A stretch of DNA of 64,000 bases from Xanthomonas sp. Leaf131 (GTDB lineage Bacteria; Pseudomonadota; Gammaproteobacteria; Xanthomonadales; Xanthomonadaceae), in assembly GCF_001423495.1 (NCBI RefSeq), contig NZ_LMOG01000017.1:62001-126000 (forward strand), given 5' to 3'. Position numbers and translations under genes: made by a program. Shown piece after piece: positions 1 to 8,908 of this stretch (the first letter of the stretch is position 1; each line of letters opens with the position of its first letter). The notes beneath the pieces were generated by a model that saw only the letters and a list, made by a program, of their open reading frames with translations, ran no database searches and was not told where the DNA came from.

Positions 1-879
1 CCGCTTCAGCCGTTCCACCAGCACATGGCGCCCATCGGGTGCACCATCTACGTTGCTGTAGACCGCAGGCGTACCGAGCTTGCGCTGGCTGCCGTTGCCC
101 GCATCCACCGTGAGCAGCTGGGAGGTGGCGTAGTAGGTGAACAAGGCCTCGTCTTCGGGGCTGGAGAGCGTATCGCGGGCTTCATAGGTACTGCTTTCGC
201 CCTTGCCCTGGATGGTTTCCTTGACCTCCGGGCCCGGCGGCACCGCGGCCTTGCGCGGGGCCGCGCCCAGATCTTGCGGCACTGTCTTCAACAGCAGGGT
301 GTCGCTGCCGCCCAGCCACTGGATCTCGCCGCCCAGCACCGGGTTGAGTTGCACGCCGTCGATCCTGCGCACATTGCCGGTGGCCACCTCGCCCACCCAG
401 AGCTCGACGCGGTCGGCGGCAGTGTTGTTGAAGGCGAAGCGGCGCCCGTCCGGCGACCACACCGGCGCTGCCGGACAGGCGCCGGCCGGCAAGTTCACGG
501 CGGTCTGCTTGCCGCTGGCGACATCCACCAGGCTGAAGCCCTGCAGGCAGGAACGGATGCCGTAGCCGTTGGACATATCGTGGCGGCTATGCGTGCGCGG
601 CTCCACACGCACGCCGGCCAGCTTCAGATACGGCTCGGCCACGCGCGCGATCGGCGGGTACTGGGTGCGCTGCACCAGCAACAAGGTCTTGCCGGTGGGG
701 TCCAACCGCGGCGATGGATTGAGCGGTGCGCGCATCACGCTCAACAATGGCTCCGGTGGCTGCCGGTAACCGCCCTCGGGCGTACCGGCAACGGCAGACA
801 ACGGCAAAAGGCTGGCAAGTACCAGCAACCCGCTCCATCGGTACGCGGTGAGCATCTCGGCAAGTCTCTGGGGAATCAT
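1..879 (-). CDS. S9 family (prolyl oligopeptidase-type) peptidase, N-terminal part
   Basis: The gene runs off the left edge of the window, so only about 293 N-terminal residues are present. After a signal-peptide-like stretch (Arg-Trp followed by Leu/Ala/Val-rich residues ending Ala-Val-Ala-Gly) it shows beta-propeller-like repeats such as WSPDGRRFAF and GAPDGRHVLVE. These are typical of the N-terminal propeller of S9 exported dipeptidyl/acyl-aminoacyl peptidases. The catalytic alpha/beta-hydrolase domain would lie beyond the window, so activity cannot be checked here. Two in-frame ATGs (at 879 and 855) are possible. The later one gives the more compact signal peptide, and neither has a good ribosome binding site. 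Family assignment is by recognition of the propeller and of phrases such as PRLDPTGKTLLLVQRT. Confidence 0.75.
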   Translation of the reverse strand, partial: MIPQRLAEMLTAYRWSGLLVLASLLPLSAVAGTPEGGYRQPPEPLLSVMRAPLNPSPRLDPTGKTLLLVQRTQYPPIARVAEPYLKLAGVRVEPRTHSRHDMSNGYGIRSCLQGFSLVDVASGKQTAVNLPAGACPAAPVWSPDGRRFAFNNTAADRVELWVGEVATGNVRRIDGVQLNPVLGGEIQWLGGSDTLLLKTVPQDLGAAPRKAAVPPGPEVKETIQGKGESSTYEARDTLSSPEDEALFTYYATSQLLTVDAGNGSQRKLGTPAVYSNVDGAPDGRHVLVERLKR

Positions 880-969
880 CCCACCAAGCTAGCACGCCGA
901 CGCAATGGCTCATCTGCGCGCGGACGCAGCCCTGTCGCTACGTCCGCAGTCCGCGTGCAAACGACGCAG

Positions 970-2025
970 TTACGCCGATGCCTTGCGCGTGCGCGACAGG
1001 AAGTCGCCAACATGCCGCGCGATCTCCGGCGCATGTGTTTCCAACGCGAAGTGACCGGCGTCCAGCAGATGGATGTCGGCCTTCGGCAGATCCTTGCGAT
1101 ACGCCTGCGCACCCGCCGGAATGAAGGCTGGATCGTGCCTGCCCCACACCGCCAGCAACGGTGGCTGATGCTTGCGGAAATAGGCGTGGAATGCCGGATA
1201 GGCGGCCACGTTGCTGCGGTAATCCAGAATCAGATCGAGCTGGATCTCTTCGGCATCCGGACGCGCCATGTACGCGATGTCCAGCGTGTAGCCATCGGGC
1301 GCCAGCTTGCTCGGGTCGGCACCGGTGCCGTATTGCCAGTCGCGGATGGTTTGCGGCGACAACGCGGCACGACACGCCTCGCGATTGGCTGCGGTTGGCT
1401 CGCACCAATATGCCTGCCACGGGCCCCATTGATCGCTGAAACCTTCCAGATAGGCATTGCCGTTCTGGCTGATGATTGCGTTCACCTTGTGCGGGTTTGC
1501 CGCAGCCAGGCGAAAGCCGACGGGCGCGCCGTAATCGAACACGTACAAGCTGTAGTTGGTAAGCGCCAGTGCCTCGGTGAAGCCTTCGATCGCTTTATAA
1601 AGGTTCTCGAACGTGTAATCGAACTGCCCGCGCGGCGGCGCCTTGGTATTGCCGAAGCCGGGTAGATCGGGCGCGATCAGGCGGTATTGGTTTGCCAGCA
1701 GCGGGATCAGATCACGGAACATATGGCTGGCACTGGGGAACCCGTGCAGCAGCAACAGGACCGGCGCATCCTTGCGCCCGCCCGCGCGATAGAACACCTC
1801 GACATCGCCGACCTGTTGGGTGTGGAAAGTGACGCGGCACGCTTCGTCGTTCGGCATGGTGTTCTCTTTGAGTGTCATCGTGTTGGAAGGTTCGGCAGCG
1901 CCGAGCGCGCCGGCACCAAGTGCGAACGCGGTGCCGATGCTCGATGCCAGCAGCAATGTGCAGCGGCCGATCTCTGTTGTGGCGTTGTCGATGTTGGCTG
2001 CAATGAGCGCATCGGAATGATCCAT
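970..2025 (-). CDS. Alpha/beta hydrolase, haloalkane dehalogenase / epoxide hydrolase-like
   Basis: The predicted 351-residue protein has an alpha/beta-hydrolase fold with the oxyanion motif HGFP at residues 94-97. An Asp sits at the nucleophile elbow (FDYGAPVG, D164) in place of Ser, as in haloalkane dehalogenases and epoxide hydrolases. Late acid and base motifs are GRHDPAF and GHFALETH. The first 45 residues include a hydrophobic, Ala-rich stretch that could be an export signal. An internal ATG at 1857 would give a 295-residue cytoplasmic form without it, and the sequence does not settle which is used. The gene is divergent from a LysR regulator, with a perfect palindrome between them, so it is the likely regulated target. 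The substrate is unknown. Confidence 0.8.
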   Translation of the reverse strand: MDHSDALIAANIDNATTEIGRCTLLLASSIGTAFALGAGALGAAEPSNTMTLKENTMPNDEACRVTFHTQQVGDVEVFYRAGGRKDAPVLLLLHGFPSASHMFRDLIPLLANQYRLIAPDLPGFGNTKAPPRGQFDYTFENLYKAIEGFTEALALTNYSLYVFDYGAPVGFRLAAANPHKVNAIISQNGNAYLEGFSDQWGPWQAYWCEPTAANREACRAALSPQTIRDWQYGTGADPSKLAPDGYTLDIAYMARPDAEEIQLDLILDYRSNVAAYPAFHAYFRKHQPPLLAVWGRHDPAFIPAGAQAYRKDLPKADIHLLDAGHFALETHAPEIARHVGDFLSRTRKASA

Positions 2026-2100
2026 GGAGATCCCAGATCGATGAAGTGGCGGCCATGCTAGGTGCGCGGGCAGGTGTCGAGAACCACCAAGGGTGTCAAT

Positions 2101-2127
2101 GCAGCATTGCCATTGCTGCAATGCTGC
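2101..2127. promoter_or_regulatory. LysR-type operator palindrome
   Basis: GCAGCATTGC (2101-2110) and its exact reverse complement GCAATGCTGC (2118-2127) flank a 7-base spacer. The core contains the LysR-family T-N11-A signature (T2108, A2120). It lies in the gap between the divergent hydrolase and LysR genes, the usual place for an autoregulatory LysR site. That the neighbouring LysR protein binds it is inference. Confidence 0.6.
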
Positions 2128-2228
2128 GCGCAGGTGCGCAGTACGTGCGATTCGCCAGGCCGTGGTGTGTCGCGCGACGTGCAGCGGCAGGCTGTTACTC
2201 TGCCGCCACATCCAACTTTGAGACGCAT

Positions 2229-3137
2229 GTGGATCGCATTCAGGAAATGACGCTGTTTGCTGCACTGGCAGGGCAGGCAAGCTTTGCCGGCGTTGCGCGG
2301 CATCTTGGCATTTCCATCGCAACGGTCACCCGTACCGTCGCGCAGCTGGAGAGCCGCCTGGGCGTGCTGCTGGTCATGCGCAGCACGCGCAACATGCGGC
2401 TGACCGAGACCGGGCAGCAGTACGCCATCGACTGCCGACGCCTGCTTGCCGAATTGGACGATGTCGAAAACAGGGCGGCCGGGTTGCATGCACGTCCCAG
2501 CGGCTTGCTGACGGTGACGGCGCCGCAGATGTTTGGCGCGCTGCATGTCACACCGCTATTGACGCGCTTTCTCAGCGAATATCCCTCGATGACTGCACGC
2601 GCCGTGCTGGTAGACCGCGTCGTGCCGCTACTGGACGAAGGCATCGATGTCGCCGTGCGCATTGGCGCATTGCCCGACTCATCGCTGACCGCGATCCCGG
2701 TCGGCAGCGTGCGTCGCATGGTCTGTGCATCGCCCGGCTATTTGGAAGTCCACGGCACACCGCAGCATCCGGACGATTTACCGCAACACATGAGCATCTC
2801 CACGTCGGCGTCCGAGCGACCGCCTCGATGGCAGTTCCGCATCGATGGGCGCGAGCATCAGGTAGAGGTCGCCTCACGCCTCAGCGTGACTTCGTTCAAT
2901 GCAGCCATCATCGCCGCCGTACAGGGCTGGGGACTGACACAGGTGCCCTCTTACCAGGTCCGCGAACACCTGGAGCGCGGCACGCTCACTTGCCTACTCG
3001 ATACGTTCGAGATCGCACCAGAGCCGGTGCACGTGGTCTACGTGGAAGGCCGTCGCGGCTCATCCAAGGTGCGCACGTTTGTCGATTATTGCGTGGATGC
3101 CCTGCGGCAGGATCTGGGTTTTGCACGCAGCGTATGA
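2229..3137 (+). CDS. LysR family transcriptional regulator
   Basis: The protein has 302 residues, the standard LysR length. It has an N-terminal winged helix-turn-helix (VARHLGISIATVTRTVAQLE, about residues 20-40) and a periplasmic-binding-like effector domain (for example LLDEGIDVAVRIGALPDSS). I chose the GTG at 2229 because it gives the conserved family opening V/M-D-R-I-Q-E-M. An ATG at 2247 is possible but would trim the first helix. The ATG at 2227 is in another frame. It is transcribed away from the alpha/beta hydrolase and probably controls it through the palindrome at 2101-2127. The effector is unknown. Confidence 0.9.
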   Translation: MDRIQEMTLFAALAGQASFAGVARHLGISIATVTRTVAQLESRLGVLLVMRSTRNMRLTETGQQYAIDCRRLLAELDDVENRAAGLHARPSGLLTVTAPQMFGALHVTPLLTRFLSEYPSMTARAVLVDRVVPLLDEGIDVAVRIGALPDSSLTAIPVGSVRRMVCASPGYLEVHGTPQHPDDLPQHMSISTSASERPPRWQFRIDGREHQVEVASRLSVTSFNAAIIAAVQGWGLTQVPSYQVREHLERGTLTCLLDTFEIAPEPVHVVYVEGRRGSSKVRTFVDYCVDALRQDLGFARSV

Positions 3138-3368
3138 ACTGACCGGTCTACCGGGCACTTCTACCAGTGGCAGTCATTCGCAGCACGACCGGACCGATCA
3201 CCCAGCAGTGCCAAATCCAGCGTCAAGCGCACTCAACCGGCACCGGAGTGAATCCGCGTGCGCTTGAGAAACGCAGCCGCATGCACACACACATCTGCGC
3301 AATGGACAAGCTGCACGCGTTGACGCCAGAATCCGAAAAAATGCGGTGCAGCGCCGCAAGGAGATGCC

Positions 3369-4139
3369 ATGATTTCTCTGGTCCGCGATGTTCTTGCGAT
3401 CTGTATCCTGCCGATCAGCTTGAGTCTGGCTGCACCGGCAAGCGCCGCCATTCCGTTCTTCAATGCAAGCTGCCCGGGCGGCCTTGATATCCACGCAGAC
3501 GCAGGCGGGCCGGTGTACGTCGATGGACGTGAGACAACCCTCAAACGCTTCAGCGAGACGTACTACGAAGCACGCGACAAGCAAACCGGCACCACACTCT
3601 CCATCAGCAGCAACGACGGCACACCGCAGGTGTCCTATACCGGACGCGGCGGCGCAAATGGCGTGTGCCAGCTGGGGCCTGCACCGACCTCCCGCGAGCA
3701 CAGGCGCGAGACACGCGCGCGTGACGATCGAGCTGGCGGCAGCACCGAGGTCACCTGCGAATCCACCGATCGCAAGCAGGTGGAATGCGACATGGACACC
3801 CGTGGCGACGTGCGCGTGGTGCGCCAGCTCAGCCGCACCAGCTGCCGACAGAACGAGAACTGGGGCCTGTCGCGACACTCGGTGTGGGTCAAGGACGGGT
3901 GCCGCGCGGTGTTCCGCAACACATCGCGATCGCAGGATCGGCCGCAAGCCGGGCGCACCGACGATCGCGCGCTGGGCGCATGCAACACCCGCAAGGGCGC
4001 GAACGGTGCACTGGTGACACAGATGCCGGTTGGCACCGACTACAACGAACTGATCATCGATTATCCAGACGGCCGTTTCCTGTGCATGCTGCGCAACAAC
4101 GGCATGGTGCAAAGCCTGACCCGTCTGCGTGGGCGATAA
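3369..4139 (+). CDS. Secreted DUF3011-type protein
   Basis: A strong Shine-Dalgarno (AAGGAGAT) ends three bases before the ATG, which fixes the start. The 256-residue product begins with a clear signal peptide (hydrophobic core, cleavage after APASA), so it is probably periplasmic. The middle carries a Cys-rich segment (TEVTCESTDRKQVECDMDT ... SRTSCRQNENWG ... VKDGCRAVF) matching the DUF3011 repeat pattern found in xanthomonads. The function of DUF3011 is unknown. The gene stands alone, with no obvious operon partner. It contains five to six cysteines in the mature part, which suggests disulfides. Confidence 0.7.
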   Translation: MISLVRDVLAICILPISLSLAAPASAAIPFFNASCPGGLDIHADAGGPVYVDGRETTLKRFSETYYEARDKQTGTTLSISSNDGTPQVSYTGRGGANGVCQLGPAPTSREHRRETRARDDRAGGSTEVTCESTDRKQVECDMDTRGDVRVVRQLSRTSCRQNENWGLSRHSVWVKDGCRAVFRNTSRSQDRPQAGRTDDRALGACNTRKGANGALVTQMPVGTDYNELIIDYPDGRFLCMLRNNGMVQSLTRLRGR

Positions 4140-4341
4140 CGGCTAGGAACATCCGGCACCGGATGCGGCGCTGTCGCAGTGCCTTGGGTAAGCAGGGCGC
4201 ACTGGTTTGTAGAGAACTCCGATATACGCTCTGGCAGATCGCACAAGGCATTTCAACGTCTGCAATCGCCGTGTAGCAGCGGCGCAGTCCCAGCCGGCGC
4301 TCAAACGCTGCACCGATGCGCTGTTCTTGCGCGCGCGGCAC

Positions 4342-4722
4342 TCAACCGGCTTTCGCTTTGCGGCCACGCGCCTTGGCTTTTTCCGGCACGCTGTTGCCGT
4401 AGTCGCTCCACCATGCGCTGAGCGCCTCCATGGTCGGACCCAGCCCACGTGCCTTGAGAGTGATCGCATATTCCACCCGCGGTGGCACCTCCGCGAACAC
4501 GGTGCGCGTGATCAGGCCATCCATCTCCAGCTCGCGCAATTGCGCGGTGAGCATGTGCTGGGTGATGCCGGCAATCGCCTTGCGCAACTCGCCAAAGCGA
4601 TACACGCGCTGGTTGAGCAACCACATGATCTCCAGCTTCCACTTGCCCGACAGCAGCGCAAAGGCACGACGCATTTCCTCGTGCATGTTGCGCTCGTCGC
4701 CCTCGATAGTCTGCTTTTCCAT
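4342..4722 (-). CDS. HxlR family transcriptional regulator
   Basis: The product has 126 residues and is a winged helix-turn-helix protein. Its hallmarks are an N-terminal helix followed by LLSGKWKLEIMWLL and GELRKAIAGITQHMLTAQLRELE, both characteristic of the HxlR family. The C-terminus is Lys/Arg-rich. The start at 4722 has a GGAG box five bases upstream, which is better than the ATG at 4737. It is divergent from a DoxX-like gene and an NAD(P)-binding gene. HxlR proteins often repress adjacent redox or electrophile-detoxification genes, so that pair is the likely target. Confidence 0.9.
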   Translation of the reverse strand: MEKQTIEGDERNMHEEMRRAFALLSGKWKLEIMWLLNQRVYRFGELRKAIAGITQHMLTAQLRELEMDGLITRTVFAEVPPRVEYAITLKARGLGPTMEALSAWWSDYGNSVPEKAKARGRKAKAG

Positions 4723-4737
4723 ACTAACTCCAGGCAA

Positions 4738-4765
4738 TTCATCCTACTTGTTGGCTTTCATCTTA
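4738..4765. promoter_or_regulatory. Direct repeat in HxlR / DoxX intergenic region
   Basis: TTCATCCTA (4738-4746) and TTCATCTTA (4757-4765) are near-identical, 19 bases apart, in the short gap between the divergent HxlR and DoxX genes. Spacing of about two helical turns fits a dimeric regulator site. This is inference from position and repetition only. Confidence 0.3.
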
Positions 4766-4808
4766 GAGGACATTCTCGCCGCACCTCGACAGCCAACCCG
4801 TACTTCTC

Positions 4809-5237
4809 ATGATTGGACATCTTGTGTACTGGATCAGTACCGCGCTGCTGCTTGGACTCTATGCACTATCGGCAACGATGTACCTGCTGAAAGGCCAATG
4901 GACGCGCCAGGCCCTCGCCGATCTGGGCTACCCCGGTTATCTGGTCCCCACCTTGGTGGTGGCCAAAGTGGCAGCGGTGGTGGCGATCCTGTCGCGCTTC
5001 GATGTCGGCCTGAGCGACCTGGCCTATGCGGGCGTGTTCTATCACCTGCTGCTTTCCGCGCTGGCCTATGTCGGCGTGCGCAAGCTGCGCGGTGCCACGC
5101 CGGCGCTGCTCTGCCTGGTGTTGCTGGTTGCGTCCTTCATGACCCAGAACCTGGCACGCGATCTGCCCTCGCCTTACGTACCGGATGCATCGTCCCTGCA
5201 TGCACGGCCCGACGCCCATCGATCCGCAGCGCGCTGA
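4809..5237 (+). CDS. DoxX family membrane protein
   Basis: The 142-residue protein has four hydrophobic segments (about residues 5-27, 46-63, 70-92 and 97-114) and the early Gly/Pro-rich loop LADLGYPGYLVPTL typical of DoxX-like proteins. These are small inner-membrane proteins often linked to quinone or thiol redox chemistry. The reaction catalysed here, if any, is unknown. It starts 86 bases from the divergent HxlR regulator and is followed 14 bases later by an NAD(P)-binding oxidoreductase-like gene, with which it probably forms a two-gene operon. The Arg/His-rich tail after residue 125 looks unstructured. Confidence 0.8.
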   Translation: MIGHLVYWISTALLLGLYALSATMYLLKGQWTRQALADLGYPGYLVPTLVVAKVAAVVAILSRFDVGLSDLAYAGVFYHLLLSALAYVGVRKLRGATPALLCLVLLVASFMTQNLARDLPSPYVPDASSLHARPDAHRSAAR

Positions 5238-5251
5238 CATCAGGAGCCATC

Positions 5252-5890
5252 ATGAACATCACCTTGTTCGGTGCGACCGGAAAGACCGGCAGACACCTGA
5301 TCGACCAGGGCTTGCAGCGCGGCGATACGCTCACCGTGGTCGCTCGCACAGGCAGCCGCTTTGCGCACCCCACGCTGCGCGTCCTGCGCGGCGACCTGAC
5401 CGATACCGCCCTGCTGAGAGACGCCGTGCGCGGAAGCGATGCGGTGGTGTCGGCGCTCGGACCGACCACGGTTCCGCATCCCGGCAATCAGCCGATCACC
5501 CGCGCCACCGAAGCGATCATCGCGGCAATGGCGGCCGAGAATGTCAGCCGCCTGATCGCCGTCTCCACCGGCACTGCGGCCGACCCGGCCGATCGCTTCG
5601 ACTGGAAAGTGTGGCTGCCGGCATTGCCGATCAGGCTGGCGATGCGCGATGCCTATCGCGACATCGTCGGCCTGGCCGCTGCAGTCCGCGCCTGCCCGCT
5701 GGACTGGACCCTGGTACGCGTTGCGTTCCTGACCAATCGCCCGGCATCGCCCCGCCTGAACGTTGGGCTGTATGGCCACACCACGCATTCGATGACGGTC
5801 TCACGCGCAGACGTTGCCGCTTTCATGTTCGACCAGATCGGCAAGCACGAGCTCCTGCGTCAGGCACCGGGCATCAGCGCCCATGGCTGA
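5252..5890 (+). CDS. NAD(P)-binding Rossmann-fold protein (NmrA / SDR atypical)
   Basis: The product has 212 residues. It opens with MNITLFGATGKTGRHLI, a GxxGxxG dinucleotide-binding loop (residues 7-13). It continues with VVARTGSR, DLTDTALLRDAVRGSDAVVSALG and LIAVSTGTA, the pattern of atypical short-chain dehydrogenase / NmrA-like proteins. A CAGGAG box eight bases before the ATG supports this start. It lies directly behind the DoxX-like gene and under the same HxlR-type control region. The pair may handle quinones or another electrophile, but this is inference from family habits. Confidence 0.85.
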   Translation: MNITLFGATGKTGRHLIDQGLQRGDTLTVVARTGSRFAHPTLRVLRGDLTDTALLRDAVRGSDAVVSALGPTTVPHPGNQPITRATEAIIAAMAAENVSRLIAVSTGTAADPADRFDWKVWLPALPIRLAMRDAYRDIVGLAAAVRACPLDWTLVRVAFLTNRPASPRLNVGLYGHTTHSMTVSRADVAAFMFDQIGKHELLRQAPGISAHG

Positions 5891-5929
5891 TCGGCTGCGC
5901 ACTGCCTCTGCGCCGTGCAGGTGCATCGC

Positions 5930-6233
5930 ATGACCACACCCGACACCGCTGCATCCATGCCTGCTCCCGGCACCACCATCCGCATTGCCTGCGAGCACGC
6001 AGCGGTCACCGCCCGCATCCCGGTGACGCAGGCGGCGCTGGTCTGCCGATTGGCCTCGGTGCTCGCCGCCGAGGCGCGTCCGCATCGCGCAAACGCTATT
6101 GACCGGCGGACACACGATCGACATCCAGCTGTCCGCCGCGCAACTGTTGTTGCAGCTGACCGGGCCACGCTTCGCGCACCGGGCAAGTTTTCGACTGACC
6201 GACGCAGATGGCGACGCGGTGGCGATGCACTAG
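5930..6233 (+). pseudogene. Small hypothetical gene split by a frameshift
   Basis: An ATG at 5930 starts a coding-like frame (MTTPDTAASMPAPG ... TQAALVCRLASVLAAEAR). It loses codon-bias character near 6080. From there to a TAG at 6231-6233 the next frame reads coherently (LLTGGHTIDIQLSAAQLLL ... DADGDAVAMH) with GC-rich third positions. A one-base change between about 6074 and 6100 would join them into one protein of about 100 residues. I do not recognise the family. It may be a true pseudogene, a sequencing error, or two unrelated pieces. It follows the NAD(P)-binding gene by 39 bases. Confidence 0.45.
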
Positions 6234-6403
6234 CGACTGGCATGCGCAATGAGGTGCGACACACGATGTGGGCATAGGCGCATCGGAACAGCGTTGTGTC
6301 CTTGCGCATTGGCGGCGCCGGACGATCACGGTGTGATGCAAGCCAGTCATTCGATCGCATTGCGGCGCAGACGGCTACGCAGTACGCACGACACCCCAAG
6401 CCC

Positions 6404-7603
6404 TCACGGCTGCAGACGATCGCCCCGCCCTGCAACCAATGACGATGCCAGCAGCAACACGCTGGCGCCGACGAAGGTCGCGCCGATCGACACGTGGTCC
6501 AGCAGCACACCGCCCAATGCGCCACCCAGCATGATGGAGAGCTGGATCGCGGCGACCATCAAGCCACCGCCACTTTCCGGCGCGTCCTTGATGCAACGGC
6601 TCAGCCAGGTGGACCACGCCACCGGTATCGCCGCGTTGAGCGTGCCCCAGGCGATCATCGCGATGGCCACCGCCCACAGCAGATGCCCGGCCAGCAACAT
6701 GCCGAGGGTGGCCACGCCCAACGCGGCCGGCAGCACGCTGAGCAGGGTGAACAGGCGCTTGGGCACCAGCGCGGTGGCGGCATAGGTCCCGACAAACCCG
6801 GCCAAACCCAGGCCAAGCAGCAACAACGACAGTTGCGACACATCGACCTGCGCAATGGTTTCCAGAAACGGGCGAAAGTAAGTGAATGCAGAGAACGCGC
6901 CGGCAAACCCGAGCATCACCGCCAGCATGGCGCGCGCAACATAGCGACGCTTCAACAAGGTGACGATGCCGCTCAGCGAGGTGGCGCCTTGCGCGGGCAT
7001 CGATGGCAGGCTGCGCCATTGCCAGACGATGGTGAGCGCAACCAACGGCAACATGCCCCAGAACACCCCGCGCCAACCGATGCTGGCGCCCAGATAGCTG
7101 CCCAACGGCGCGGCGAATGCCGCAGCGACCGCGTTACCGATAAAGATAATGCCCAAGGCCTTGGGCACCGCAGGCTCGGGCATGATGCGCATCACCGTGG
7201 CGGTGGACAACGCCCAGAACCCACCGATGACAACGCCGAGCAATGCACGCGCGGCCATCAACATGCCGAAGCTGTGCGCGTTGGCGATCAACAGCAGCGA
7301 CACCAGCATCGTGGCGGTCAATGCGATCAGCACATGGCGCCGATTGAAGCGCGACGACAGCGGCGCGATCAACAAGCTGGCGATCACCGCAAACAGGCCG
7401 GAAATCGAAATCGCCTGGCCGGCCATGCCCGCGCTTGCATGCAGATCCGCAGCGATCGGCGTGAGCAGGCTGACCGGCATGAATTCGGAGGCGATCAACA
7501 GCGCAACGCATAGCGACATCGAGCCGACCGCGCTCCAGGTCTGGCGTGTTGCTGCAGGTGCAGCGCGGGATGATGTGTCTGTGGCGAGCGAACTGGCTGG
7601 CAT
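6404..7603 (-). CDS. MFS transporter, NepI-like (purine ribonucleoside exporter type)
   Basis: The 399-residue major facilitator protein has about 12 hydrophobic segments. It closely follows the E. coli NepI pattern: an opening WSAV, then CVALLIASEFMPVSLLTPIA, a loop SSRFNRRHVLIAL, GGFWALS, PKALGIIF, IGWRGVFW, and a late IPVAWSTWLSRCI. NepI exports purine ribonucleosides. That role here is inference from sequence similarity, supported by the nearby purine degradation operon. The start at 7603 (M-P-A-S-S) precedes the first membrane segment by about 25 residues. A LysR gene lies upstream on the same strand, separated by 411 bases. Confidence 0.82.
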   Translation of the reverse strand: MPASSLATDTSSRAAPAATRQTWSAVGSMSLCVALLIASEFMPVSLLTPIAADLHASAGMAGQAISISGLFAVIASLLIAPLSSRFNRRHVLIALTATMLVSLLLIANAHSFGMLMAARALLGVVIGGFWALSTATVMRIMPEPAVPKALGIIFIGNAVAAAFAAPLGSYLGASIGWRGVFWGMLPLVALTIVWQWRSLPSMPAQGATSLSGIVTLLKRRYVARAMLAVMLGFAGAFSAFTYFRPFLETIAQVDVSQLSLLLLGLGLAGFVGTYAATALVPKRLFTLLSVLPAALGVATLGMLLAGHLLWAVAIAMIAWGTLNAAIPVAWSTWLSRCIKDAPESGGGLMVAAIQLSIMLGGALGGVLLDHVSIGATFVGASVLLLASSLVAGRGDRLQP

Positions 7604-8014
7604 GGGGGGCCTTGCACGGAGAGTGGATGCGGTACGAACACCACGCCGCAAGCGCGCGATGGAGCGGCGCGCAAGAGCGGACGTGGCCTTCGAAAGGGAT
7701 GCACTGCAGACAGCGATGCGACGCATCGACCTGCCACTGCAACGACGCACGACGGGCGCAATGCAGCAACGGATGCTGCGGCTCGGGCGTGCGCGTGTCT
7801 GGAGGTGCTGCAGCTTACGCAGGCAGCGGGCGGCGATAAAGATGGCTGATCCGCACGGGCTTATGAAGCCCGCTCATCAACGGCGCGCCGGCTGCGTCGT
7901 CGTGCGGCGCGATGCCGCGCCCTGGTTTCAAACGGGCTTGGCGTTGGGCCCTGCGGCAGGCCCGTCCCTTCATTATCAAGCCTCCACCCGAACCCCGCGC
8001 ACGCCGCACATCGC
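7604..8014. other. Intergenic region between LysR and MFS genes
   Basis: No convincing gene is present. Two hairpins are visible: GGGCTT/AAGCCC around 7858-7873, and GGGCC (7946-7950) pairing with GGCCC (7959-7963). The second lies just downstream of the minus-strand LysR stop and might slow transcription there, but no T-run follows. The promoter of the MFS gene must lie in this stretch. I see no clear -35/-10 pair. Confidence 0.4.
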
Positions 8015-8908
8015 TCAGCCTTTGTAGCGCAACGCATCGACCACCAGGTTGAACGCTGGCGAGGAATGCCGGCGGCTGGGATAGAACGCGTGCAAGCCCG
8101 GCCAGGTGGGCGACCAATCCTTCATCACCCAGCGCAGCCGCCCGGCCTTGAGATGCGGACGCGCCAGATCTTCCTGCACGAACGCGATGCCGAAGCCATC
8201 CACCGCAGCATCCAATGCTTCGTAGGTGCCGTTGAAGGTCAGCTGGCCCTCCACACGCACGATGACCTCGCGGCCGTCCTTTTCCAGTTCCCAGGCGTAG
8301 ATGCCGCCGGCGGTTTTCATGCGCAGATTGATGCAGCTGTGCGCGGTGAGATCCTGCGGTGTCTTGGGAATGGGCCGACGCACGAGATAGGAAGGCGCAG
8401 CGACGATCGCCATGCGCATGTCCGGCGCGATGCGCGCGGCGATCATGTCTTTTTCGACCTGGTCGCCCAGCCGCACGCCCAGGTCGTAACGGTCGGCCAC
8501 GATATCGGTCAACCCGTTGTCGACCACGATTTCGACCTTGATGTCGGGGTATTGGCGCAGCAGCTTGGACAACTTTGGCCACAAAATTGCGCGTGCGGCG
8601 TAGTCGGTCGCGGTGATACGCACATTGCCTGCAGGCGTGTCGCGCATCTCGCTGAGCGCGGACAACGCCTCTTCGATTTCCGCAAAGCGCGGCGCCACGG
8701 TCTGGATCAGACGCTCGCCGGCTTCGGTCGGTGCCACGCTGCGGGTGGTACGGGTCAGTAAACGCAGCCCGAGGCTGGCTTCCAGCCCGCGGATGGTGTG
8801 GCTCAGCGCCGATTGCGAGACACCCAACTTGGCCGCAGCACGCGTGAAGCTGCTCTCGCGAACGATGGCGATCAGCGCCAGCAGATCCTTGAAATTGTCA
8901 CGCGCCAT
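8015..8908 (-). CDS. LysR family transcriptional regulator
   Basis: The protein has 297 residues. The N-terminal helix-turn-helix is AAAKLGVSQSALSHTIRGLE (about residues 20-39), followed by LTRTTRSVAPTEAGERL, a signature of the large AaeR/DmlR-like LysR subgroup. The effector domain includes GNVRITATDYAARAILWPKL and VDGFGIAFVQEDL. It is transcribed toward the NepI-like transporter and away from the purine catabolic operon. It could control either, and the sequence does not say which. The start ATG at 8908 is the only one that keeps the first helix without a long Pro/Arg-rich extension. Confidence 0.9.
   Translation of the reverse strand: MARDNFKDLLALIAIVRESSFTRAAAKLGVSQSALSHTIRGLEASLGLRLLTRTTRSVAPTEAGERLIQTVAPRFAEIEEALSALSEMRDTPAGNVRITATDYAARAILWPKLSKLLRQYPDIKVEIVVDNGLTDIVADRYDLGVRLGDQVEKDMIAARIAPDMRMAIVAAPSYLVRRPIPKTPQDLTAHSCINLRMKTAGGIYAWELEKDGREVIVRVEGQLTFNGTYEALDAAVDGFGIAFVQEDLARPHLKAGRLRWVMKDWSPTWPGLHAFYPSRRHSSPAFNLVVDALRYKG

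Noticed and set aside
25-1665. Plus-strand open frame of 546 codons
   Set aside because: It is antisense to two recognisable minus-strand genes, has no family match and follows the GC-rich third positions of the other strand.
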